From: Petrotoga sp. UBA5851
GTDB taxonomy: Bacteria; Thermotogota; Thermotogae; Petrotogales; Petrotogaceae
Length of the DNA: 8,024 bases
Direction: 5' to 3'
NCBI GenBank assembly: GCA_002431635.1
Contig: DJGH01000068.1
Span: 755 to 8,778, forward strand
Shown here: piece after piece, positions 1-5,460 of the stretch
How the letters are laid out: the number at the start of each line of letters is the position of its first letter
Position numbering within the stretch: the first letter of the stretch is position 1
The notes under the pieces: generated by a model
The model's database searches: none
Seen by the model: only the letters and a program-made list of their open reading frames with translations
Told to the model about the DNA's origin: nothing
Program-made: the position numbers and the translations under genes

Positions 1-2
1 TT

Positions 3-1649
3 GTTCTGGGAGTTATTATACTGTTTAGCAACTATAGGGAAACCTATAACACTATATATTCCGACAAACGTAAAACTCTTACAGACCTTGTAGACAGTAC
101 ATATGGTATCCTTGAGCATTATGATAACCGTGTAAAAAAAGGTGAAATAACTTTAGTTCAAGCTCAGGAAGAAGTGCAGAAAGTGATTCCGCAGATGCGG
201 TTTGATAACGGTAATTATTTTTTTGGCTATGATATGCAAGGAATGAATACTATTTCTTTTGGTACGGTAAAAGTTGGAGACGATAAAATAAATCTCAAAG
301 ACTCTGTTGGCAGAGAGATAATGAGAGATATGATTGTACTTCTAAAACGAGATGGTAAAGGAGAATATCTTTATCTCTGGGATAGATCTGAAAAAGAAAA
401 GCAGATTCCTAAACTCTCATACGTAAAGCTTTTCTCTCCTTGGAACTGGTTTATAGGTACTGGAATATATATAGATGATGTAAGAGCTGAAACCGAAACA
501 GAATTTTTTAAACAGTTAATCTTGTTTGGTTCAATAATAGTAATAATATTTTTAATTTTATTTTTTATAGGAAAAAACATTAAAAAAAGAATTCAAAAAA
601 TGGAAAAAACGGTCGAAGTATTTGGAAACGGAAATCTTTCTGTGAATTTTGATGAAGCAGGGCATGATGAAGTATCGAAGATATCAAAAAGTCTGAATAT
701 TATGGCATCAAATCTCAAAAATATTCTTAAAGACATAACAGAGTCTTCGACTCAGATAGGTCAGTCAAGCCAAAGTCTTGCATCTATTGCTGAGCAGACA
801 AATGCCGGAAGCGAAGAACTTTCAGGGCAAAGTTCAAAAATTGCTTCAAATACAGAGAATGCAAGTGCTAATGTTGAAGAGATGACCTCAGGGATTGAAG
901 AAGTTGCATCTAGTGCACAGCTCCTTTCAAAATCTGCACAGGAGTTAAGCCAGGCGGCTGAAAAAACACTTAATGCGGCTAAAACCGGTGTTAGTTCAAT
1001 AAAAGATATATCTTTTACCATAGACGATGCTATGAAAAAATCTAAAATCACATTATCCAATACACAGCAGCTTAATGAACGGTCTGAGAATGTAGGAAAA
1101 ATAGTAGATACAATCAATTCGATAACTGAGCAGACCAATTTGCTAGCTCTTAATGCTGCGATAGAAGCTGCAAGAGCCGGAGAAGCCGGAAAAGGTTTTG
1201 CGGTTGTGGCTGAGGAAATCCGTAAACTGGCCGAAGAAAGCTCCAAAGCCACTTCACAGATAGCTGATATTCTAGGTGAGATTAAAAGCAAATCTGTCGA
1301 AGTGAACAAGGCAACTCAGGAAAATTCTGGAGCTGTTGAAAAGATAGACTTAGAAATGAAAAAGATGTCTTCAGAGTTTGAAAAAATTGAAGAAATGGTT
1401 ACTACGATGAATGCCGGAATAGAAAGTATTACTTCAACGACCGAAGAACAAAGTGCTTCCGCCCAGGAGATGAGTGCCGCAATGGTAAAAGTTGCATCAC
1501 TCATAAAAGAGATAAATGAGCAGATAAAAAGTATGTCCAGCGCAATAGTAGAACAGTCAGAGGGAGCGCAGCATGTAAGTGCCAGCGCACAAGAGTTGTC
1601 TGCTCTTGCCGAAAATCTTAACGCAAATACAAATAAGTTCAAAGTATAA
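3..1649 (+). CDS. Methyl-accepting chemotaxis protein with sCache-type sensor, 5' partial
   Basis: The frame is open from base 3, so the gene begins left of the window; the GTG at 174 is internal. The visible 548 residues start in the tail of a first membrane helix (VLGVIILF). An extracytoplasmic sensor follows to about residue 160, resembling a single Cache domain (sCache_2): it has the NGNYFFGYD, PKLSYVKLFSPWNWF and GTGIYIDDV signatures. A second membrane helix lies at about 172-191, then a HAMP linker to about 245, then a long coiled-coil signalling domain. The hairpin tip EQTNLLALNAAIEAARAGE begins near residue 376, the CheA/CheW contact region conserved in all chemoreceptors. Alanine/glutamate-rich heptads flank it as candidate methylation helices. 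The C-terminus ends KFKV without a CheR-tethering pentapeptide. Cache ligands are usually small metabolites such as organic acids; the ligand here is unknown. It appears to be a stand-alone gene closed by its own terminator. Confidence 0.95.
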   Translation, partial: VLGVIILFSNYRETYNTIYSDKRKTLTDLVDSTYGILEHYDNRVKKGEITLVQAQEEVQKVIPQMRFDNGNYFFGYDMQGMNTISFGTVKVGDDKINLKDSVGREIMRDMIVLLKRDGKGEYLYLWDRSEKEKQIPKLSYVKLFSPWNWFIGTGIYIDDVRAETETEFFKQLILFGSIIVIIFLILFFIGKNIKKRIQKMEKTVEVFGNGNLSVNFDEAGHDEVSKISKSLNIMASNLKNILKDITESSTQIGQSSQSLASIAEQTNAGSEELSGQSSKIASNTENASANVEEMTSGIEEVASSAQLLSKSAQELSQAAEKTLNAAKTGVSSIKDISFTIDDAMKKSKITLSNTQQLNERSENVGKIVDTINSITEQTNLLALNAAIEAARAGEAGKGFAVVAEEIRKLAEESSKATSQIADILGEIKSKSVEVNKATQENSGAVEKIDLEMKKMSSEFEKIEEMVTTMNAGIESITSTTEEQSASAQEMSAAMVKVASLIKEINEQIKSMSSAIVEQSEGAQHVSASAQELSALAENLNANTNKFKV

Positions 1650-1662
1650 AAAATAACCCAAA

Positions 1663-1694
1663 AAAACTCTTCCCATGTGGAAGAGTTTTGTTTT
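1663..1694 (+). terminator. Intrinsic terminator after the chemoreceptor gene
   Basis: An 11-bp perfect stem pairs AAAACTCTTCC (1663-1673) with GGAAGAGTTTT (1679-1689) around a five-base loop, CATGT. The stem is followed by G and TTTT. It starts 14 bases after the stop codon of the chemotaxis gene. The A-tract on the left arm could make it weakly bidirectional. Confidence 0.9.
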
Positions 1695-1705
1695 GCAAAG
1701 TTTAC

Positions 1706-1734
1706 TTGACAAAAAATGCAAAGCATGCTATACT
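1706..1734 (+). promoter_or_regulatory. Strong sigma-70/sigma-A type promoter for the HTH and membrane-protein genes
   Basis: A perfect -35 TTGACA (1706-1711) is separated by exactly 17 bases from a near-perfect -10 TATACT (1729-1734). Transcription should begin near 1741, about 30 bases before the ATG at 1770. The spacer holds the 8-base palindrome AGCATGCT (1722-1729), which abuts the -10 element, and an overlapping ATGC-AAA-GCAT dyad (1716-1726). TGCAAAG occurs twice (1694-1700 and 1717-1723). These are plausible operator positions for autoregulation by the HTH protein downstream, but that part is inference. Confidence 0.85.
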
Positions 1735-1769
1735 AGAAAAAATAGACTTTCTTTAAAAAGGAGCAGTAG

Positions 1770-1973
1770 ATGAATACAAAAATCCCTGACTTAAGAAAGG
1801 AGAAAAAAATTTCGCAGGAGGAGCTTGCGCTGGCCGTAGGAGTTACACGCCAGACAATTACCTCTATTGAAGTAGGAAAGTACACCGCATCACTGCCGTT
1901 AGCGTATAAGATATCTCGTTATTTCGGATTAAAAATAGAAGAAGTATTTGATTTTTCAGAATACAACGATTGA
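1770..1973 (+). CDS. Small XRE-family HTH transcriptional regulator
   Basis: This 67-residue protein is almost entirely one Cro/CI-type helix-turn-helix domain. SQEELALAVG (15-24) forms helix 2 and TRQTITSIE (26-34) is the recognition helix. The following VGKYTASLPLAYKISRYFG matches the usual tail of this class, and the end (KIEEVFDFSEYND) is acidic. The length is typical of the minimal one-domain regulators common in Bacillota, which dimerise on DNA and have no separate ligand domain. The ATG at 1770 is well placed behind AAGGAG (1758-1763). The gene is followed 12 bases later by a membrane-protein gene, a common pairing in which the HTH protein controls its own small operon. The partner or signal that relieves repression is unknown. 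Confidence 0.93.
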   Translation: MNTKIPDLRKEKKISQEELALAVGVTRQTITSIEVGKYTASLPLAYKISRYFGLKIEEVFDFSEYND

Positions 1974-1985
1974 GAAGGTGGAAAT

Positions 1986-2420
1986 ATGGAGGTATATAGA
2001 AGAAAACTAAAAAGAAGAATTTGGTTACTTTCAGTACTAGTTCTTTTCTCATCTGCTCTTGGAGTTTATGATGTTTTTTTTCAGACAGATATCAGCAAAG
2101 ACGGAATCTTTTGTTTTCAGTGCGGATTAAACACAGCAATAGGTATTATTGCAGCAGTACAGATTATACGATGCAGGGGAGCTTTAAGTAATGATGAAAA
2201 GCTAAAGATTCAGTTCAATAAGGAAAATGATGAAAGACTCATAGCGATAAGAGCTAAAGCAGGAATGCCAATGCTCATGGTTACTTCTATAACTATTATC
2301 GTTGTGGCAATAATAGCAGGGTACTTCAATACCGTTATTTTTATTACTCTTGTAAGTGCAGCCTTGTTCCAATTGATAATCGGGTTGCTTATAAAATTAC
2401 TCTATATGAAAAAGATGTAG
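1986..2420 (+). CDS. Four-helix membrane protein, DUF2178-like
   Basis: This 144-residue hydrophobic protein has four probable membrane helices at about 12-32, 41-61, 95-112 and 115-138. The first loop is short and a charged cytoplasmic linker lies between helices 2 and 3. The linker carries NDERLIAIRAKAG (81-93), which resembles the DER-type motif of DUF2178 and related small Bacillota membrane proteins; family assignment is by eye only. The basic N-terminus (YRRKLKRR) suggests both ends face the cytoplasm. The start at 1986 is preceded by AAGGTGG, 12 bases after the HTH stop codon, so the two genes form one transcript and are probably functionally linked. No catalytic residues are visible. 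A role in membrane stress or as partner of the HTH protein is possible but not shown. Confidence 0.8.
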   Translation: MEVYRRKLKRRIWLLSVLVLFSSALGVYDVFFQTDISKDGIFCFQCGLNTAIGIIAAVQIIRCRGALSNDEKLKIQFNKENDERLIAIRAKAGMPMLMVTSITIIVVAIIAGYFNTVIFITLVSAALFQLIIGLLIKLLYMKKM

Positions 2421-2434
2421 CATTTATAAAACTT

Positions 2435-2470
2435 AAAAAAATAATTCCGGAAATTCCGGAATTATTTTTT
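2435..2470. terminator. Bidirectional intrinsic terminator between convergent genes
   Basis: A near-perfect hairpin has GC core CCGG/CCGG, outer arms ATAATT/AATTAT, and flanking A6 on the left pairing with T6 on the right. The left arm is 2435-2450, the loop AAATT is 2451-2455, and the right arm is 2456-2470. Read on + it ends the HTH/membrane-protein transcript. Read on - it ends the DJ-1/PfpI transcript, whose TAA stop codon (2462-2464) lies inside the right arm. Confidence 0.9.
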
Positions 2471-3103
2471 ATATTCTGAGTACTCTTTCAAAAATTCTTT
2501 GAAATTTTCTTCTCCCATGCTGAATGTAAGTTCTTCTTTGGAATACTCGCGTTGAATACTACCAAAAATATTCTTCTCACATTCAAGCCCCAAAGCCTGT
2601 AAAGTCTCTGCCGCAAACTCACGAAAAGCAAAACCTATGGCAGTAATTATATTTTTATCGTGTACCAGGGGTTTGTGAAGATTGTTAACAGATGGAATGA
2701 AATCAAGATACTGGTTTATTTCTTCCCATATGCCGGAGGTATAGGAAATATTATCAAGTATGCCAGCTTTTGCAAGAAGCATTGGGGCAGAGGATATAGC
2801 TGCTATAATAATATCTTTGCCTTTAAGACACGATAAAAAGTTAATATTTTTTTCATCGAACAACGCAGGTAAAGGATCTATAATACCCGGCATGATAAGA
2901 CAGCTGTAATCTTCAACAATAAAATCTTCGAATACTTTATTTGCAATGATCTGAAATCCATCTTCCGAAAGCATAATTTCTTTTGAAGATGCGAACACAT
3001 CAATCTTAATACCATACCAAACAGTTAAAGCATCTGTAAGGCAGCTTATTTCCTGCATGCTGAAATTAGGATAAATCATAACAGCAACTTTTTTTACCGC
3101 CAT
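2462..3103 (-). CDS. DJ-1/PfpI-family protein with Ser in place of the nucleophilic Cys
   Basis: The start is placed at the ATG at 3103 because GAGGAGG sits six bases upstream; the upstream in-frame ATG at 3121 lies before that site. This gives 213 residues. The fold is recognisable from the N-terminal strand KKVAVMIYPNFSMQE, the LIMPGI strand-turn, the elbow IIAAISSAPMLLAKAGIL, and the late INFREFA-like segment ITAIGFAFREFA. In the superfamily the elbow usually reads AIC-x-AP with a reactive Cys; here that position is Ser104 (codon 2792-2794). The partner acidic residue near the N-terminus is probably Glu18. The family includes deglycase-like, chaperone-like and amidase proteins, and Ser variants are often non-catalytic or of unknown role. 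It appears monocistronic, convergent with the membrane-protein gene and divergent from the CRISPR operon. Confidence 0.88.
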   Translation of the reverse strand: MAVKKVAVMIYPNFSMQEISCLTDALTVWYGIKIDVFASSKEIMLSEDGFQIIANKVFEDFIVEDYSCLIMPGIIDPLPALFDEKNINFLSCLKGKDIIIAAISSAPMLLAKAGILDNISYTSGIWEEINQYLDFIPSVNNLHKPLVHDKNIITAIGFAFREFAAETLQALGLECEKNIFGSIQREYSKEELTFSMGEENFKEFLKEYSEYKK

Positions 3104-3174
3104 ATAACGCCTCCTCAGCATTTAAAAAAATATTTGTATTTATAGAAAGCAACACTCTGAAAAAAGCAAATGAC

Positions 3175-3204
3175 ATTATATTACATACAGAAAATAGGAA
3201 CAAA
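3175..3204 (-). promoter_or_regulatory. Candidate promoter for the DJ-1/PfpI gene
   Basis: On the minus strand a perfect TATAAT occupies 3180-3175, with TTGTTC at 3204-3199 and an 18-base spacer. The -10 is perfect but the -35 matches only TTG. Transcription would start near 3168, leaving a leader of about 65 bases before the ATG at 3103. Confidence 0.45.
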
Positions 3205-3235
3205 TTTTTTTGACAAAGTATCTAATCTGCTTTGT

Positions 3236-3252
3236 TTATAATGCTATTATAA
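3236..3252. repeat. Perfect 7-3-7 inverted repeat containing TATAAT on both strands
   Basis: TTATAAT (3236-3242) and ATTATAA (3246-3252) are exact reverse complements around GCT. Each arm contains a consensus -10 hexamer for its own strand. A perfect TTGACA lies upstream on + at 3210-3215, but its 21-base distance to the + TATAAT is too long for a standard promoter. An operator or overlapping divergent promoter core is possible; chance in AT-rich DNA is also possible. Confidence 0.5.
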
Positions 3253-3390
3253 CTTATTTTCCCGTTTTTGCTATCTTTTTTTGGGAATGCTCTATAGTTT
3301 TTACAAAAAATTTATTAACCGGCTCTATTTTTGCTTTTTAAGTATATAATATAATTAAGTGGAATTTTATATGTTTTTCGTGTGACTTTT

Positions 3391-3396
3391 TATAAT
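3391..3396 (+). promoter_or_regulatory. Candidate -10 element for the CRISPR-Cas operon
   Basis: A perfect TATAAT lies about 75 bases before the cmr1-like start. No good -35 is seen 16-18 bases upstream (the sequence there is TATATG), so it would be weak or need an activator. Another TATAAT at 3345-3350 is an equal alternative. Confidence 0.3.
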
Positions 3397-3470
3397 ACAA
3401 GCACATACAAACAAAATTCAAATTCTAAAGTAAATATAAATTCAGATTTGCGATGACGGGGGGAAGTTAT

Positions 3471-4406
3471 ATGGACGATAAGAACATTAGCATACAATTA
3501 AAACCATTAACAGCTATCTGGACGGGAGATGCTCTTGGAAAATTTGATTGGAAAGAATTAAAAGCAAGTTCTATTATAGGAACTTTCAGATGGTGGTATG
3601 AAAAACTTTTTAGTGAAAAGACTAGTTGCTGTATAAGCACGAAAAATGATAGATGTTCATTAGATAATAAAACTTTTTTTAAAAATATACTAGAAGGCAA
3701 AGATGTGGATGATTCTCTTAAGGAAAGTGGGATATGTTCGGCTTGCAGACTTTTTGGTTGTACTGGTTGGTCGGGGAAAATAGGACTTATTATAAAAGTC
3801 AAAGAGAATAAAGATATAGAGCTAAATTTTATTTTTAAGAAAGCATTAAGCAATATAGAGAAAGCAAATTTTCTTTTTTGTTTGTATGTTGTAACCAATT
3901 ATGCTGCTATAGGAGCTAGAACTTCCCAAGGAAAAGGAGTTGTAGAAGTTCAGAATAAAGAAATTTTTAACAATCAAAACTGTGACGTCATATCTCTCAA
4001 TAACAAAACTAAAGAGAATTTTTTCTTTTGTAAAATACCTATTGAAGTTATAGGTGGTGATGAAAAAAATCCTCAACCAAAAGAAATTGCAAAAAATATA
4101 AGAAAAATTATAAGGAGAGTTATTGACAACACAAAAGAAAGACACGAAATATTTGGGTTTGTTTCTGGAAAAGAAAGACGAGGATCAAAGATATTTGTTT
4201 CAAACAGGTATGAAGCAAATGAAAAAAAATATGAGTTAAGGATTTGGGGATATGATTCGCAAAAATATGTTAATTGTATAATAGAAAAATTATCAAATGA
4301 AAATAAATTAGATTCTTTTAAGTTAGATATAGAAAATAAAAAAGAAATTAATCTTGGAACTATCTTAAATAATTATAAATTATTAGAGGTGAAGAGTAAT
4401 GAATGA
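3471..4406 (+). CDS. cmr1: Cmr1-like RAMP (Cas7-group) protein of a type III-C CRISPR effector
   Basis: The start is the ATG at 3471, directly behind the Shine-Dalgarno-like GGGGGGAAG (3458-3466); the ATG at 3453 precedes that site. This gives 311 residues. The protein opens with a RAMP strand (ISIQLKPLTAIWTGDAL), then SSIIGTFRWWYEKLF (33-47), the Cmr1-type segment that folds against the crRNA. CRLFGCTGWSGKIGL (92-106) and a glycine-rich RAMP loop in YAAIGARTSQGKGVVEV (144-160) follow. Cysteines at 53, 54, 62, 89, 92 and 97 could bind zinc. In type III-B complexes Cmr1 caps the 3' end of the crRNA and contacts target RNA; that role is transferred here by homology. It is the first gene of the operon and overlaps the next by 8 bases. 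Its 3' end is unusually AT-rich. Confidence 0.85.
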   Translation: MDDKNISIQLKPLTAIWTGDALGKFDWKELKASSIIGTFRWWYEKLFSEKTSCCISTKNDRCSLDNKTFFKNILEGKDVDDSLKESGICSACRLFGCTGWSGKIGLIIKVKENKDIELNFIFKKALSNIEKANFLFCLYVVTNYAAIGARTSQGKGVVEVQNKEIFNNQNCDVISLNNKTKENFFFCKIPIEVIGGDEKNPQPKEIAKNIRKIIRRVIDNTKERHEIFGFVSGKERRGSKIFVSNRYEANEKKYELRIWGYDSQKYVNCIIEKLSNENKLDSFKLDIENKKEINLGTILNNYKLLEVKSNE

Positions 4407-5460
4407 AAACGTAGAAGTAATGCATGACTTTTTTTGTGATAAATTGACTTATTTAGAAGCATATAAAAATGTAGAAGCTAATGATTTTTATTGTTCAAAA
4501 GTTCTTAAAAAATATGAAATAGAGATAAAATCCCAAAAAAATGAAAATGAATTAAAAGAGTATAAACAAAAATTTTTAAATTCTAAATCTCTAGATAAAT
4601 CTGAATCTATAGATTTAAATCAAATAAAAAAGATTTCTAATATTTTTGGGGATAGAACAGACTTTGAAAATTATATAAAGAATATCTGTCCTTACGGTTT
4701 TATCATTCACGACAACTTTAAGCTGGGAGGACCTTATTTTTCTAGGGAAGAGGATGAATTTTACGCTGTTCAAAATCCTGTACTTAAAGAAAAGATCTCG
4801 AAGTTTCCTATGATTCGTTCGACTGGATGGAAGGGAATGCTTAGCAGTGCAGCTTTAGTTAAGATTAAAGCTGATATTGAAACTTTTGATATTGAAGAAT
4901 TTTTAAAAGATTATAAAAGTTTTTTAAGAATTTTTGGAAGTGGTTCAGAAGAGATTAGGAGTCTGCAGTCTGCAATAAGTGCCAGTACAGATGAAAAAAA
5001 GCTATCTTCGGAGCTTTTCAAATATGCAGTACTTGAACTTGGCATAAATCTTGAGATACAAAAAGAGGACTCCTGTACTATGCTGCAAAATATCATAAAC
5101 AAAGTAACTCAAAACAAAGAAGAGGTTTTGGAAGCACTTACCCCAAGGCGTGGAAGAGCTTTGTTTTATCCAACATACTTTGACAAAATAGGATTCGAAG
5201 TAATTAACCCACATGATAGAGAAACTAGAGCAGGTACGAAACCTATTTTTTATGAAGTTGTTCCTAAAGGGGCTGAAGGAATATTTCAGCTTGCTTATAT
5301 ACCATACGATGGTATTTTTAAAGATGAAGCTACAAGAAAAAAAGAGATTGAAGAAGACGAAAAATTTGTGAATCTTATTTATAAGAACTTACTTGAAAAT
5401 ATAGGAATTGGTGCAAAAACCAAGCTCGGCTGGGGAAGAAAAGGCGGGGATAAAAAATGA
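4399..5460 (+). CDS. Cmr6-like RAMP (Cas7-group) protein of a type III-C CRISPR effector
   Basis: This 353-residue protein starts 8 bases inside the upstream gene, behind AGAGGTG (4383-4389). Residues 1 to about 95 are a Lys/Glu/Asn-rich, weakly conserved-looking lead with no motif I recognise. From about residue 96 RAMP features appear: PYFSREEDEFYAVQNPV (112-128), FPMIRSTGWKGMLSSA (136-151), RGRALFYPT (251-259), NPHDRETRAGTKPI (270-283, like the NPH of Cmr6), and a C-terminal glycine-rich loop GIGAKTKLGWG (336-346). Cmr6 sits at the 3' side of the crRNA-bound backbone beside Cmr1, which fits the gene order. A Cmr4/Csm3-type assignment is less likely because of the NPH segment. No clear catalytic Asp for RNA cleavage can be picked out. 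The stop overlaps the next start in ATGA. GC content jumps near 4680, inside this gene. Confidence 0.75.
   Translation: MNENVEVMHDFFCDKLTYLEAYKNVEANDFYCSKVLKKYEIEIKSQKNENELKEYKQKFLNSKSLDKSESIDLNQIKKISNIFGDRTDFENYIKNICPYGFIIHDNFKLGGPYFSREEDEFYAVQNPVLKEKISKFPMIRSTGWKGMLSSAALVKIKADIETFDIEEFLKDYKSFLRIFGSGSEEIRSLQSAISASTDEKKLSSELFKYAVLELGINLEIQKEDSCTMLQNIINKVTQNKEEVLEALTPRRGRALFYPTYFDKIGFEVINPHDRETRAGTKPIFYEVVPKGAEGIFQLAYIPYDGIFKDEATRKKEIEEDEKFVNLIYKNLLENIGIGAKTKLGWGRKGGDKK
5441..5460 (+). promoter_or_regulatory. Ribosome binding site and ATGA translational coupling for the Csx11-like gene
   Basis: AAGGCGGGG (5441-5449) lies inside the last codons of the Cmr6-like gene, seven bases before the ATG at 5457. 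The stop TGA (5458-5460) and start ATG share two bases, so the ribosome finishing one subunit can restart on the next. This supports fixed-ratio production of complex subunits. Confidence 0.75.

Larger units (their letters stand above)
3104..3470. other. AT-rich intergenic region between divergent transcription units
   Basis: About 370 bases separate the PfpI start codon from the cmr1-like start codon. No convincing ORF, tRNA or CRISPR repeat is visible. The region holds the probable promoters of both units, several T-tracts, a perfect TTATAAT-GCT-ATTATAA inverted repeat (3236-3252), and an ACAAAG/CTTTGT dyad (3213-3218 and 3230-3235). Its length is more than two simple promoters require, so operators or a small RNA cannot be excluded. 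Confidence 0.6.

Noticed and set aside
174..176. GTG as the start of the chemotaxis gene
   Set aside because: The frame is open to the left edge and encodes the end of a membrane helix and the beginning of the sensor domain, so this codon is internal.
761..1726. Long minus-strand reading frames opposite the chemotaxis gene
   Set aside because: They are antisense to a well-supported coding region, have no ribosome binding site or recognisable domain, and give Ser/Ala/Ile-rich products typical of reverse-complemented coiled-coil codons.
3119..3121. Upstream ATG (minus strand) as the start of the DJ-1/PfpI gene
   Set aside because: GAGGAGG lies between it and the ATG at 3103, and the family's first strand begins right after that second Met.
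3453..3455. Upstream ATG as the start of the Cmr1-like gene
   Set aside because: It lies before the only good ribosome binding site (GGGGGGAAG), which is correctly spaced for the ATG at 3471. The six extra residues (MTGGSY) are mostly encoded by that site.
3104..3470. CRISPR array or leader in the gap before the Cas genes
   Set aside because: No 25-40 base unit recurs at regular spacing; only short AT-rich words repeat.
4053..4064. GGDE in the Cmr1-like protein as a cyclase or GGDEF motif
   Set aside because: It lies in a RAMP protein between VIE-VI and a Pro-rich turn, with no palm-domain context, so it is coincidental.
4708..4713. His-Asp pair in the Cmr6-like protein as an HD nuclease motif
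   Set aside because: It is in a RAMP strand (GFIIHDNFKL) with none of the other HD-domain features.
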